From: Marinicella sp.
Lineage (GTDB): Bacteria > Pseudomonadota > Gammaproteobacteria > Xanthomonadales > Marinicellaceae
Assembly (NCBI GenBank): GCA_028284365.1
Contig: JANQRW010000074.1
Location: 76,886 to 116,552, forward strand
DNA length: 39,667 bases
Reading direction: 5' to 3'
In this document: in pieces, positions 10,338-19,696 of the stretch
Numbering within the stretch: the stretch's first letter is position 1
Layout of the letters: each line of letters begins with the position of its first letter
Notes under the pieces: generated by a model
The model's input: the letters and a program-made list of their open reading frames with translations, nothing else
What the model was told of the DNA's origin: nothing
Database searches by the model: none
Made by a program: the position numbers and the translations under genes

Positions 10338-11658
10338 GTTTGAATTGTATCCAATGTACTGCTAGACCAACAAGCCTTTGGTCATCTGATTCAAAAGCAC
10401 GTGCATGGCTGAGCACTTTTTGGGTGTTAAAACTTAATCGAGCCAAACCATTGGCTTTGATATTCTCAGCCGAACATGACATCTCTAACACCCTAACAAC
10501 ACCTTTATCTTGAGTCTGCCATTTAAGCGCTTGTCCATTGATACTGACTTCTAATTGATTCAACACATCAATACTGATGGCATTGATGATTCGAATTTGG
10601 ATTTGATAGGTTTGTTTCTTTAACCAAAAATCTATGCTGGCCACCTGTCCAGGCCCAGTCCAACGAAAATATTCTTGCTCCGGTTGCATCATTTCACGGC
10701 GATGCCATTGACTGCCCAATAAAACCTCAACAAAATCATATTTAACAAACGATTTAAGTACTTTTTTATGGTTCACTTGATAATGCAAATCTAACAAGTC
10801 ATCGATACTTTGCTCCTGATCTGTTCTGTAGTTTTCTAGTTGGTGTAGCATCGCTTTAAACTTATGCTGAAAACGTTCCTGAGCAAAAGCATACAAGGCC
10901 ATGTCATATTGATTCACTTGCTCCAAGTGGTACTTTTCCTCACCAGTTAAAGCTGATTTTTTATCCACCACATTGAGCTTTTGGCTGGGCCCTATCGGTG
11001 GCCAGCTCATTTCAAAACACAACAACTGTAGTGATTCATCAAACCTTTCTAGTAAACCAAACCAACGACATTTTTCAACAAAGTTTTTTGCCCTTTGCAA
11101 GCGATCAGCATCAGTCAGACTTGATGTTGCTTGCTGCATGATTGACTGCAGGTATTCGATGGTTTCTGTCGACAAGAAAACCTCTTGTGCTGCTGGGTCC
11201 TTTTTAAAATCAAAGGAAATATTACGAACCATCCGGTTTTCAATCAATGGTTTGGTTTGCTCGTGCTTCAGAAATTCAAGGAACGTCATTCTACCGGCGG
11301 ACACCAATTCATGCACCTTGGTGTTCTTTTCACGCAATACATATTGGTATGTTGAACGCGCCAACTCAATTGGGTCACGCAGGATGGTTAAAAACTCTAT
11401 GGGTCTGTCAGTAAGTATATCAACCCCACCACCACCAAAATGTCCACGATACAATTCATACTGTTGATTGTTTTCAGGTTCGATTGCTTTAACTTCCCGC
11501 CACAATTGTTTGGAGAAAATTTGATTGTTGTTGAAGAATCGATCCAATAGAACAATTAAGCTGGTACCTGCTGTTTTTGGCACATGAACAAAATAGGTGG
11601 CCGGTGAACCCTGATTTTTCTTAAAGCCTGAAAGCCACTTGCTAAACCAAGCCTTCAT
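10330..11658 (-). CDS. Sulfotransferase family 2-like protein with extra C-terminal beta domain
   Basis: The P-loop YFVHVPKTAGTSLIVLLD (residues 22-39) and the 3'-phosphate motif TILRDPIELARSTYQYVL identify a membrane-type carbohydrate sulfotransferase fold of the HxPKTAGT class, as in heparan-sulfate 2-O- and chondroitin-type enzymes, although no membrane anchor is seen here. After the roughly 280-residue catalytic part comes a region of about 130 residues rich in alternating beta segments (FRWTGPGQVASIDFWLK...QIQIRIINAISIDVL), which may be a jelly-roll or carbohydrate-binding module. I prefer the ATG at 11658, preceded by AAGAAG and overlapping the upstream glycosyltransferase by 17 bases. 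ATG 11682 and GTG 11709 are also in frame. It belongs to the minus-strand glycan module. Confidence 0.78.
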   Translation of the reverse strand: MKAWFSKWLSGFKKNQGSPATYFVHVPKTAGTSLIVLLDRFFNNNQIFSKQLWREVKAIEPENNQQYELYRGHFGGGGVDILTDRPIEFLTILRDPIELARSTYQYVLREKNTKVHELVSAGRMTFLEFLKHEQTKPLIENRMVRNISFDFKKDPAAQEVFLSTETIEYLQSIMQQATSSLTDADRLQRAKNFVEKCRWFGLLERFDESLQLLCFEMSWPPIGPSQKLNVVDKKSALTGEEKYHLEQVNQYDMALYAFAQERFQHKFKAMLHQLENYRTDQEQSIDDLLDLHYQVNHKKVLKSFVKYDFVEVLLGSQWHRREMMQPEQEYFRWTGPGQVASIDFWLKKQTYQIQIRIINAISIDVLNQLEVSINGQALKWQTQDKGVVRVLEMSCSAENIKANGLARLSFNTQKVLSHARAFESDDQRLVGLAVHWIQFKHV

Positions 11659-12934
11659 AGGCTTCTTGTATACGTTTGGCATAGTTTTCAGGACTAAAAA
11701 ACTCGACACGCTTTTTGCCCTTTTCTATCATCTCTAAACGCAATTCCGGGTTGGCTATAAGTTTATCTAATTGCATTCTGATGTCTGTGAACTTATAAGG
11801 ATCAACATATAGGGCGGCATCCCCGCCGACTTCAGGCAGTGATGAGCGGTCAGAACATATCACAGGACAATTGTTTTGCATGGCCTCTAACACAGGTAGT
11901 CCAAATCCCTCATATAAAGAAGGGAAAACCATACAAAACGCATTGGAATACAACATCGCCAATTCTTCTTCATTGACGTAATCTAACATCACATAATCTT
12001 TTTTCTTGAGGTAACTTTTCAAACCTGCCAATTGTGATTCTGACATCCACGCTTTGTGTCCAACGATGGCCAGTTTATAACCTTTTTTGATGTAAGCAAA
12101 AGCCCTGATTAACTGTTTGATATTTTTTTTGGGTTCGATGTTACCCACAAACAAGATATACTTTTCTGATTCGAGCTTCTTAGATTGAAGATACACCTCG
12201 GCATCTTTTTTATTCACCTCGATACCAGCACCCTTATATGACTGGTAAGTCACTTTAATTTTTTCTTCAGGCACACCATAGATATCAATAATATCTTTCT
12301 TGGTGTGCTCGGAAACTGCCAGGATCAAATCTGAAGATTCAGCCGCCCATTTAAACAAATAATAAAAGTGGGTCTTTAAATCCAAAGTTGTGAATGGGAT
12401 TTTCAATGGAATTAAATCATGAATGGTCACAACAGTTTTAGCACCTTTAACTTTTATCGGCCAGGGCGTGGTTAGGTGAAATATATCAGGCTGCTTTTTA
12501 GGTTTTATTGTGGTTATTTTCTTAGTGGCGGCAAACAACCTGTTAGCCACATTAAATACATCTGATATGTTCTCAATGTGGCTGTATCTGTCACCACCAA
12601 CATGAGAGAGGTAATTTTCCGGATCAGGCTCAGTCACTTTCGGTACCACCAAATTACCCTTTCGTCCTCTGAGTACATAACTGATGGTTTTTAAATTTCT
12701 AACCCACCGATAATTGAATAATGAAACCGGTCTCACTTCATCTTGATCAAACAAACTGACTTCATCCAGCAAAGGATCTTTACCTGCAATAAAATGGTTG
12801 TCAAGCAGAACACCCACATCATGCCCCAGCAATTTATAGGCATCCAATAAAGTCATGCCATAAGTTTTAATGCCTGATCCTTTTTTTAAACCAAGATTAA
12901 AACCATCGACCAATATGTTTAGTTTCTTATCCAT
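11642..12934 (-). CDS. Glycosyltransferase family 4 (GT-B fold)
   Basis: A 430-residue retaining glycosyltransferase. The C-terminal Rossmann half starts at [20 protein letters not shown], and the sugar-nucleotide motif is [20 protein letters not shown], with the two glutamates of the E-x7-E signature. The N-terminal acceptor half carries the usual glycine-rich loop ([15 protein letters not shown]) and the segment [14 protein letters not shown] seen in mannosyl- and rhamnosyl-type GT4 enzymes. It would add a sugar to a lipid-linked or nascent polysaccharide at the cytoplasmic face. It sits between the ABC-like membrane protein (14 bases upstream) and a sulfotransferase (overlapping downstream), which suggests that all act on one glycan. 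Donor and acceptor are unknown. Confidence 0.9.
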   Translation of the reverse strand: MDKKLNILVDGFNLGLKKGSGIKTYGMTLLDAYKLLGHDVGVLLDNHFIAGKDPLLDEVSLFDQDEVRPVSLFNYRWVRNLKTISYVLRGRKGNLVVPKVTEPDPENYLSHVGGDRYSHIENISDVFNVANRLFAATKKITTIKPKKQPDIFHLTTPWPIKVKGAKTVVTIHDLIPLKIPFTTLDLKTHFYYLFKWAAESSDLILAVSEHTKKDIIDIYGVPEEKIKVTYQSYKGAGIEVNKKDAEVYLQSKKLESEKYILFVGNIEPKKNIKQLIRAFAYIKKGYKLAIVGHKAWMSESQLAGLKSYLKKKDYVMLDYVNEEELAMLYSNAFCMVFPSLYEGFGLPVLEAMQNNCPVICSDRSSLPEVGGDAALYVDPYKFTDIRMQLDKLIANPELRLEMIEKGKKRVEFFSPENYAKRIQEAYEGLV

Positions 12935-12948
12935 TTCATTAATACCAA

Positions 12949-14364
12949 TTAATATAAATCATCCTCATCAACTTCAAAGTTGGATCTTTTCATTTGATGT
13001 TGCTCTGGATTGAACTCTGTAAGAAATTTCGCCACATCATCATAGCATCTTAAGTAACCATTTTCATATAACAAAACTTTAGAGATTTGAGATTGAAATT
13101 TTTTTACAGACTGTTTAAACAGCAACGGTTTCACCGAATAAATCCAAATCACTTCATGCTCCTGACTTGTGATTAACTGGCTTGACTTCTCATTAAGTTC
13201 ATAACATTGCTTAACACCATGATTTAATTTCAACAATTGAGGAAGCATGGATGATGTTTCAATGTTACTGTTAAAATAAAATACCACTCCCTCTTCTATC
13301 GGGTCTTCCTGACAACCTTTCTCAATTGGATTAAGCAATTGATAAACCAGCTCTGTGTCAGGCAAAAATCGACTGAATGCAACCGTAGCCGAGGCCATTT
13401 CCTGTAACCCGCTACCCGCATACCTCAAAGCAACCAGAAACAGGATAAGGTGTAACCAATCAATAGTAGCTGCTTGTCCAAAAGAGCTGTAGGCTATTAC
13501 GATCAGCGCACTGCCCAATATGAGAAATAAACTGTTTACCCAAACAACATGGATCTCTGCCAGCCTTCTCCGGTATCTCAACAATGAAAAAAACCTATAA
13601 TCAGTGGCCTCAATTTCTTCCACAGTGTCATTGTCATAGCTCTTGTTTTGAAAAAGCATGTCATCAATCACCCCACTCATTTTTTTGTTTGATGACTCTG
13701 AAACTGTCGTCAACTTCACCTGATTTCTTGCTGCACTGCGATTAATAAAATACAACAGCACCAAGTAGATCAGTGCAAAAGGGATTAAATACAACAAAAG
13801 TTCAGCATCTAATTTCAGCAATGCGAAAAAAGCAACCAAGAATGTCAGCATAGGTACCAGCATTCTAACCAAGCGTCTCACAACCAAGCCTGTTAATTGC
13901 ACACTGACTTTAATAATCCGATGGGTTTTTTTTCGAGGTTCATCAGCAACAGCTGCCAACCAATCAACTTCATCAGTTTGATTGACTGTTTTTAGTACGT
14001 TTCGTAGGACTCGGACTTGAAACCTGATAATTGAGTGCACCCCAATCTGATAAGATTGGTACATCAAAAACACGCCAATCATACCTGCCACGCTGATTTG
14101 ACTCAACCACATAAAAAAGGGTTGAGAATAAAAACCTTGTAGAATTTCAGAACCAAATTGTTTCAAATAATTGGGATCATTTAAGTTATTCAACCCAGCA
14201 ACCAAACCAAGTACCCATGCCAATCCCAAAACCACAGATAAACCCATTAACAACTGAATCAACCAAAATGATTTTTTCTCTTGCTGGTAGTAAGATTTCG
14301 TCATCCAGCTAAACACCACTAAATAGTGTTTCAATTGTCCAGTTATTGAGGCGTTAGTTGACAA
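12949..14364 (-). CDS. ABC-exporter-like membrane protein with a degenerate, probably inactive ATPase end
   Basis: A 471-residue protein with six predicted membrane helices (about 33-57, 83-105, 167-183, 189-207, 276-293, 302-318) spaced as in ABC exporters. A SRFLPDTELVYQLLNP segment follows at the point where the exporter nucleotide-binding domain normally begins. Instead of about 230 residues of ATPase, only about 120 remain. There is no Walker A (GxxGxGK[ST]) and no LSGGQ signature, but HEVIWIYSVKPLLFKQ and ISKVLLYENGYLRCYDDVAK still resemble the H-loop and final strands of such a domain. It may therefore be a non-hydrolysing half, a scaffold, or a decaying gene. The start is a TTG at 14364 with AAAGG nine bases upstream; an ATG at 14304 is the alternative. 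It lies in the sulfotransferase/GT4 operon. Confidence 0.7.
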   Translation of the reverse strand: MSTNASITGQLKHYLVVFSWMTKSYYQQEKKSFWLIQLLMGLSVVLGLAWVLGLVAGLNNLNDPNYLKQFGSEILQGFYSQPFFMWLSQISVAGMIGVFLMYQSYQIGVHSIIRFQVRVLRNVLKTVNQTDEVDWLAAVADEPRKKTHRIIKVSVQLTGLVVRRLVRMLVPMLTFLVAFFALLKLDAELLLYLIPFALIYLVLLYFINRSAARNQVKLTTVSESSNKKMSGVIDDMLFQNKSYDNDTVEEIEATDYRFFSLLRYRRRLAEIHVVWVNSLFLILGSALIVIAYSSFGQAATIDWLHLILFLVALRYAGSGLQEMASATVAFSRFLPDTELVYQLLNPIEKGCQEDPIEEGVVFYFNSNIETSSMLPQLLKLNHGVKQCYELNEKSSQLITSQEHEVIWIYSVKPLLFKQSVKKFQSQISKVLLYENGYLRCYDDVAKFLTEFNPEQHQMKRSNFEVDEDDLY

Positions 14365-14385
14365 TGGGATTAACCTTTTTACTTT

Positions 14386-15333
14386 CTAAACATGCCAATC
14401 CAGTAAATCAATATAAGCCTTATTACTGGCCTTGTATTGCGCAACCATTTCTTCATTCATACCAATTTCCTCCATTCGCTTAATAAACAGATCTTTAGCA
14501 AAGGCATATAGCTTCATATCAATCGAATTAATTTCCTTAATTCTATCAATGGTTGATTCAGGAATCGTGGCTTTATCCGTTTTTACCTTAGATGCATTCA
14601 TTCTTCGGTAAAATATGTCTTGCCAACCCATGGTGCGCTGGGCCATTATCAAGAACTCATCATACATTTCAGTAAGGCCAAATAAACTGAATCGATGTTC
14701 TAACTGATGTTTAACATCTTCTAACAGTTGCTCAGGTGTTCTTTTGTCTTTTTTCCACTCATTTTTTTTCAACAAACCCATAATGCGATGGGTTTGTGCG
14801 TTTGGCATCTCGTCAATTTGTGGGTGTTCAATAAACTGTTCTAAACTCATATCTTTAGCCAAATGATATTTAGGGTGGTTTTCACTTGAACGCAGATAAT
14901 CATAATAAGAAATAACCCGACTGACAGGTTCTCGTAGCATGGTAAATTGAACCATTAGTTTACGATCAAATAATTGATGGTAATAATCATTCAATTCATA
15001 ATGGCCCATAATGGCCCTAAACATCTTTCCATTTTTGAAAATGCCTGCCACATGTTGATCAAAAGCCGGACCATTGACTTGATATACATAGTCTATGCGG
15101 TAATTTTTTGCTGTGATGTAATCTAAGGTTGTACCGCCCGTTTTAGGAATATGAAAGAAGACCACATGAAAACCAGCCAATCCAGGTAATGGTTTCTTGC
15201 CGGCTCTTCTGACCATTCTTGGCCAGCGAAGCATCTTTTGATCAATAACCTGATTATTTAACTCATTTCTTTCAGCTATAGGCAGCTTATACCAATTTTT
15301 CAGGTCCGCTTCTAACTTAAACTGTTTTTGCAT
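14386..15333 (-). CDS. Sulfotransferase family 2-like protein
   Basis: The 315-residue protein has the PAPS-binding P-loop VFFHIPKTGGTTLDYI (residues 58-73) and the 3'-phosphate motif TMLREPVSRVISYYDYL. No membrane helix or signal peptide is visible. It is a paralogue of the protein encoded at 38605-39471: both have LREPxSRxxSxYxY, a following HP-x-H segment, an NxQxxRxxG segment, a (D)IxYxxxNxSK segment and an LKLY-type helix near the end. I take the ATG at 15333; the longer frame begins with a TTG at 15339. It is the first gene of the minus-strand glycan module, with only 21 bases to the ABC-like gene, and is divergent from the FkbM methyltransferase. Confidence 0.82.
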   Translation of the reverse strand: MQKQFKLEADLKNWYKLPIAERNELNNQVIDQKMLRWPRMVRRAGKKPLPGLAGFHVVFFHIPKTGGTTLDYITAKNYRIDYVYQVNGPAFDQHVAGIFKNGKMFRAIMGHYELNDYYHQLFDRKLMVQFTMLREPVSRVISYYDYLRSSENHPKYHLAKDMSLEQFIEHPQIDEMPNAQTHRIMGLLKKNEWKKDKRTPEQLLEDVKHQLEHRFSLFGLTEMYDEFLIMAQRTMGWQDIFYRRMNASKVKTDKATIPESTIDRIKEINSIDMKLYAFAKDLFIKRMEEIGMNEEMVAQYKASNKAYIDLLDWHV

Positions 15334-15492
15334 TAACAATTAATTTCCAAATCTCAAACCGTGAGTATTTTAAAAGATACCAGTTCATTTTGATATTACT
15401 TTTATATACATTCCTATTACACTGCCAAAATACTTCATATTTTCAAATTTAACTCTGTGTTATCATTGCTGTTTTTTTAAATAACTAATCTT

Positions 15493-16293
15493 ATGGACAC
15501 AATTAGGCCTTACGAGAGACGCTCACTTGATTATGCTTACCTTGGAGATCATCGTGCCGTTGCAGTTACGTATTTCGGTGCAAGAATTCTACTAGATACC
15601 AGAAACATGCAACACATGAGACTGATTACTCACGGCTGCTTTGAAAAAGGTGTTTCTTGGGCTATTGACCAAAATATTCATGAAGGACAAACCATGATTG
15701 ATGTGGGCGCTAACCTCGGCTTTTTTACCCTTTTAGGATGTCAAAAAGTAGGTCCTCGAGGTAAAGTCATTGCCTTTGAACCCAATCCAGTTATTTTCGA
15801 GATGATGAGAACATCTGTATTCTCAAACTCATTCTTAAAAAGATGTGATTGCCATAATGTAGCGGCCTTTAATGAGGAAGGAGAGATGGAGTTCACCTGG
15901 GGTACTCATGATCACGGTGGTGGTAGGTTGATAACCCCAGATTTACGCCGTATGAGTGATAATAAAGCAAAAGTTGCCACCGCCAAACTAGATGATTTGG
16001 TTGATCCCGCAGATTATCCCATATCCTTAATCAAGATTGATACCGAAGGGGCTGAACCGTATGTACTGGAAGGTGCTCAAAACATATTGAATAACAACCC
16101 AGATTGCACTGTAATCTGTGAGTGGGTTCCTAACTTTATTCGAGACAGAAGTTATTCCATAGACAAAGCTGTCGAATTTATTGATGGACATTTCAATTCC
16201 ATAGAAAAAATTGTTGGCATTGAAAAAACTCAAAAATTAAGTATTGACGACCTCTTTAAGAAACAGCGGTTTGACTTAATTCTAAAAAAATAA
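15493..16293 (+). CDS. FkbM-family SAM-dependent methyltransferase
   Basis: A 266-residue class I methyltransferase. Motif I for SAM binding is MIDVGANLGFFTL (residues 68-80), followed by GKVIAFEPNPVIFEMM with the acidic residue at the end of strand 2. The family-defining C-terminal stretch is LIKIDTEGAEPYVLEGA. FkbM proteins O-methylate sugars or polyketides and are frequent in glycan clusters, so methylation of a surface sugar is plausible here. The gene is alone on the plus strand between two minus-strand groups, with a 153-base divergent promoter region upstream. The 106 bases after its stop contain a weak 8-bp inverted repeat (16303-16310 with 16327-16334) but no T-run. Confidence 0.88.
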   Translation: MDTIRPYERRSLDYAYLGDHRAVAVTYFGARILLDTRNMQHMRLITHGCFEKGVSWAIDQNIHEGQTMIDVGANLGFFTLLGCQKVGPRGKVIAFEPNPVIFEMMRTSVFSNSFLKRCDCHNVAAFNEEGEMEFTWGTHDHGGGRLITPDLRRMSDNKAKVATAKLDDLVDPADYPISLIKIDTEGAEPYVLEGAQNILNNNPDCTVICEWVPNFIRDRSYSIDKAVEFIDGHFNSIEKIVGIEKTQKLSIDDLFKKQRFDLILKK

Positions 16294-16399
16294 ATATTAA
16301 TGTTGTTAAGTGAAAAATTCAGGGATCTTAACAAACTGAATACAACAACAGCCACTAACTTATAACATCTAGCTTAATTTAGAAACAAAAGTACAGTGA

Positions 16400-17791
16400 T
16401 TAGTATTCAACATTATTTGTAATAACAGAGTTTATATAAGACCCGTGATAAATATTTGTACCATTGTTTTTTAAAATGTTTCCAATAACTGCATTGTTTT
16501 GAGAATTAGTGTGTAAAATAATCCCATAGTCTTGCCGAGGTATAGAACCATCAAGGCCTGAATCTATAATATTGTTAGAACTGATTGAATAGCCATCTGC
16601 TGAAGGGAATACGTTAATGCCCGCATAAAAATTATCAGCAATGTAGTTACCAACAACCGAGCCCCCCCTTTGGCCTAATAACAAAATTCCTGTTCCTTTA
16701 TTAGCTGCAGGATTACTTTCATTATGTTTTTTTCCATTCCGTTGAACCGTACATCCTGATATATGAGTCGGGCCTGTATTCTCTTTAATATATATACCAT
16801 GTAAGCCAGTCACATGAATGTAACAATTTTTAATCTCTAAGTATTCACCATGATTATTGCTTACTATTCCATGTTCCAGAGTATCTTCAATTGAGACATC
16901 TAGTAAGTAAATATAGTGAGAGTCCGGAAGATCGCTGCTAGATCCCACTACAATTCCATTTTTAGCCCTTAATAAATCGAATGCAAATGTCTTAACTGAA
17001 TTTACATTGTCTTCGATAACTAGACCATTAGCAGTTGCCACTCGGTAATCAGGTTTGCTGTTTGACTCATGATTGAAAGTTACATTTGAAAACCTGAACA
17101 AATCTGATTGCCTATTAGTACCAGCTAGTTTAATTGCATATTCACCAGTTAAACCAAAAATCTTTATTTTGTTCATCACAACAGAATTTACACCATTTAG
17201 TAAAATGCCGTTGTAACTTGAATTATTAAGATTCTGATGGAACCTCCCAAACAACTGCAAATCCTCAAAAACAAGCTTGGTAGCACTAATATCTGTTGTG
17301 ATTTCTCCTTCTGTATTTTTTTCAAGAATACCATAAGCATGAATAAAATGCCCTGAAGTTTGATCTTGATTTGTTGTCATGGACAAATTCTTAATATGAA
17401 TAGTTTTGGCTGAAGCAGTACCACCAATATAAATCTGATCACCACTGTTCTGGTTATATATTAGCTTTGAACCATTAGCTGAATTATGTGAAGTTGCAGA
17501 TTCCACAACGCCTTGCAAAGTAATAGAAGTACCCGTTATCGTTAACCCACTATGGACATAATTACCTGATGGGAAATACACCACTCCCCCACCATTAGAC
17601 GCTACATGGTTAATAGCACATTGAATTGCACCTGTGTCATCTGTTGTTCCATTGCCGGCCGCCAGATAAGGTTCTAATTTAACATTATAAATGGATTCAT
17701 TTTGGGCTATGAATGTTGGACAAACTAATGCGTTGGCGGTATTGAAAATGCAAAAAAAGCTAAATAACAAGCTAAACCCAAATTTTTTCAT
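16400..17791 (-). CDS. Secreted right-handed parallel beta-helix protein (pectate-lyase-3-like)
   Basis: A 463-residue exported protein. The signal peptide is MKKFGFSLLFSFFCIFNTANA. The mature part opens with YLAAGNGTTDDTGAIQCAIN followed by GGGVVYFPSGNY, the start typical of the Pectate_lyase_3/GH28-like fold. It then runs through many short coils of about 22-25 residues with Asn/Gly turns (HISGCTVQRNG, SVVGNYIADNFYAGINVF, SSNNIIDSGLDG). Such proteins are polysaccharide lyases, hydrolases, epimerases or depolymerases; the active site cannot be assigned by eye. A 169-base gap separates it from the methyltransferase gene upstream, so it may have its own promoter. Given the glycan genes around it, trimming or modifying an exported polysaccharide is a reasonable guess. 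Confidence 0.8.
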   Translation of the reverse strand: MKKFGFSLLFSFFCIFNTANALVCPTFIAQNESIYNVKLEPYLAAGNGTTDDTGAIQCAINHVASNGGGVVYFPSGNYVHSGLTITGTSITLQGVVESATSHNSANGSKLIYNQNSGDQIYIGGTASAKTIHIKNLSMTTNQDQTSGHFIHAYGILEKNTEGEITTDISATKLVFEDLQLFGRFHQNLNNSSYNGILLNGVNSVVMNKIKIFGLTGEYAIKLAGTNRQSDLFRFSNVTFNHESNSKPDYRVATANGLVIEDNVNSVKTFAFDLLRAKNGIVVGSSSDLPDSHYIYLLDVSIEDTLEHGIVSNNHGEYLEIKNCYIHVTGLHGIYIKENTGPTHISGCTVQRNGKKHNESNPAANKGTGILLLGQRGGSVVGNYIADNFYAGINVFPSADGYSISSNNIIDSGLDGSIPRQDYGIILHTNSQNNAVIGNILKNNGTNIYHGSYINSVITNNVEY

Positions 17792-17960
17792 GTCAGTATT
17801 ATTCCAAAGATATTGTCACTAATTGTACCATTAAAAAACTATAAAAATACAACTAAACACGACTATACTGACTTAGCTACGAATGCCCTAAATCACGCTT
17901 TGTCATTTATTTTTAGCAGAATAATGCCCACAAGTTGTTCTAAGCTGTGTTATTGGCTCT

Positions 17961-19295
17961 TTACACATCAATAATTTTCACATCAATATGTAAATTTTCT
18001 AATGTAAGCTTTGATTGTTTAACCAAACCTACAGAAACTGCATAAACTTTGTTTTTCTTAGCTTTGTGTTCAAAACTAATGGTTTTATGACCAACAAATT
18101 TAACTTTTGATGAGTCAATCATTTGTCTTTCATTGGTTAGTTGATCCACCTCAAGCAGTTTTACTAATATTTTTTGCTCTTTTGCCAATTTAATACTTAC
18201 AACGAACTTAAAGGAAAAGTTGCTAAAGTGGATAAACTCAGTAAACGCAAAATTACCACCACCTGTTTTCATGGCACCAAAGTACTTTTCATGATTTTCA
18301 ACTAAATACTCAAGATGGTCACTCATGTTCGTTTTAATGTCCTTTTTTAATCTTGCAAACGGGTCTAAAGAGCAATATTTACCATAAGTATTGATCAAAG
18401 CTTTCTTAGAGCTCCTGCTCAGAAAATCTTCAATAGCTGAATTATCTGATTCTTTCAGATAAAAACCTTCCTTTCGATTAGATTTTCTGAACACAAAGCA
18501 ACTAGAAGTGTATGGCATACCGTTCTTTTGCAAAATCAAACCAGGAAAAAGGTTCAACATTTCATTAGTAATGTTATTTAAAGCAGCCAGCTCAGGTCTG
18601 GGTTTATTCAGATGCGAAAGTTTCAGGGTATTATCAAATTCAGCATCAGGATAAAAATCAGCATCATTGAAGATAGCCAGCAAAGTGTCCAAGCTGAATT
18701 TATAATTCCCTTTAATAGCCATAGTCTCATGCATGAACAAATGCTCCGTAGTCATTACATAGACTCCATCATCTTTCAATACGCGCTTTACTTCTCTCAA
18801 ATGGCTAACAAAATCTTCATGTACCCCTATATGTTCAAATGCACACGATGAATAACAAAAATCCAAACTAGAATCAGGCATATCAAGTTTTCGCATGTCC
18901 ATTTCCTGAACAATTAGTTTTTCTTTAGGAAAATCATCAGCCGCCAACTCTAAAACAAAATCCCGACATGACACGTCTCTTTCAACTTTAGCTGTAGCCC
19001 ATCCAGTGTTATATATATACAGATCAGTAGCCATGAAAGATTTCACCAATCTGGTTATGATATAAATCAATGGCTCTCTACCAGCTCCAAATGAAGCGCC
19101 AACAGCATCAGTATTCAATTTTCCAGATTGTAAAAGGTTTAAATATATGACCACAAACTCCCATTGTTTACGATGATAAGATGGTAAATGACCGAGAACC
19201 TTATTGATCACTGCATTAAAGTCTGGATGACAGTAATCCTCTCCTGCACATAATTTTTGCCAATTTTTAGCTTTTTCTGTTAACTCTATACTCAT
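17961..19295 (-). CDS. SAM-dependent methyltransferase with a long C-terminal extension
   Basis: A 444-residue protein. The N-terminal half is a class I methyltransferase: AVGASFGAGREPLIYIITR is a variant motif I, MRKLDMPDSSLDFCYSSCAFEHI is the post-II/motif-IV region with the Asp, and VKRVLKDDGVYVMTTEH is the usual late strand. The last ~170 residues (from about RKEGFYLKESDN) have no fold I recognise and end in beta-rich sequence. I chose the ATG at 19295, four bases after the stop of the small gene before it; the longer frame to 19385 would run into that gene. It is the last member of an apparent phosphoesterase-oxidoreductase-small subunit-methyltransferase operon. The substrate is unknown. 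Confidence 0.75.
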   Translation of the reverse strand: MSIELTEKAKNWQKLCAGEDYCHPDFNAVINKVLGHLPSYHRKQWEFVVIYLNLLQSGKLNTDAVGASFGAGREPLIYIITRLVKSFMATDLYIYNTGWATAKVERDVSCRDFVLELAADDFPKEKLIVQEMDMRKLDMPDSSLDFCYSSCAFEHIGVHEDFVSHLREVKRVLKDDGVYVMTTEHLFMHETMAIKGNYKFSLDTLLAIFNDADFYPDAEFDNTLKLSHLNKPRPELAALNNITNEMLNLFPGLILQKNGMPYTSSCFVFRKSNRKEGFYLKESDNSAIEDFLSRSSKKALINTYGKYCSLDPFARLKKDIKTNMSDHLEYLVENHEKYFGAMKTGGGNFAFTEFIHFSNFSFKFVVSIKLAKEQKILVKLLEVDQLTNERQMIDSSKVKFVGHKTISFEHKAKKNKVYAVSVGLVKQSKLTLENLHIDVKIIDV

Positions 19296-19299
19296 CACT

Positions 19300-19695
19300 T
19301 TAAAACTTTTCCAACAATTCAGGTACTTGAGCTTTAATGGCCTTATAAAGTGAAACCTCAGTTTCAGCGAATATATACCCATCAAGACTTACTGTTTTTC
19401 CATCAATAAAATTTTGTTTTATCATTCTTTTCACCCTTCCATTAATTTTCTTCTTATCACCATCCCACAAACTGACCTGATGTGTATCAAAAAATGATGG
19501 TATGTTTTTTAAATTAACTTTATTGCTGGTTTCATCTAAGACATGGATAACTTGCAAACCCACATAATTATGCAGTTTTAAATTTTTTGCAAATTGTTCC
19601 GGAGTCCAACCAATGTTCTTTTCTTTGCAACCGATTAAACTAGCTGAAAAACTTAGTCCAATCAACTTCAAAATTTTCCGTCTATTATTAATCAT
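19300..19695 (-). CDS. Small Tat-type lipoprotein, likely partner subunit of the GMC oxidoreductase
   Basis: A 131-residue protein whose N terminus reads NRRKILKLIGLSFSASLIGC, a twin-arginine-like signal combined with a lipobox ending at Cys23. This points to folded export through Tat and lipid anchoring. The remainder resembles the small (subunit 3/gamma-like) partner proteins of membrane-linked GMC dehydrogenases, with a SLDGYIFAETEVSLYKAI segment that I recall from such partners. The start has a strong purine site (GGGGGTGAT before ATG) that overlaps the end of the oxidoreductase gene, with one base between that stop and this ATG. This indicates translational coupling. Family assignment is tentative; the pairing by position is firm. 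Confidence 0.65.
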   Translation of the reverse strand: MINNRRKILKLIGLSFSASLIGCKEKNIGWTPEQFAKNLKLHNYVGLQVIHVLDETSNKVNLKNIPSFFDTHQVSLWDGDKKKINGRVKRMIKQNFIDGKTVSLDGYIFAETEVSLYKAIKAQVPELLEKF

Positions 19696-19696
19696 A

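Noticed and set aside
16303..16334. Terminator between the FkbM and beta-helix genes
   Set aside because: An 8-bp inverted repeat with a 16-base loop and no T-run on either strand is too weak.
19296..19385. N-terminal extension of the 17961-19295 methyltransferase
   Set aside because: It would overlap the small lipoprotein gene by 86 bases; ATG 19295 four bases after that stop is the usual operon spacing.
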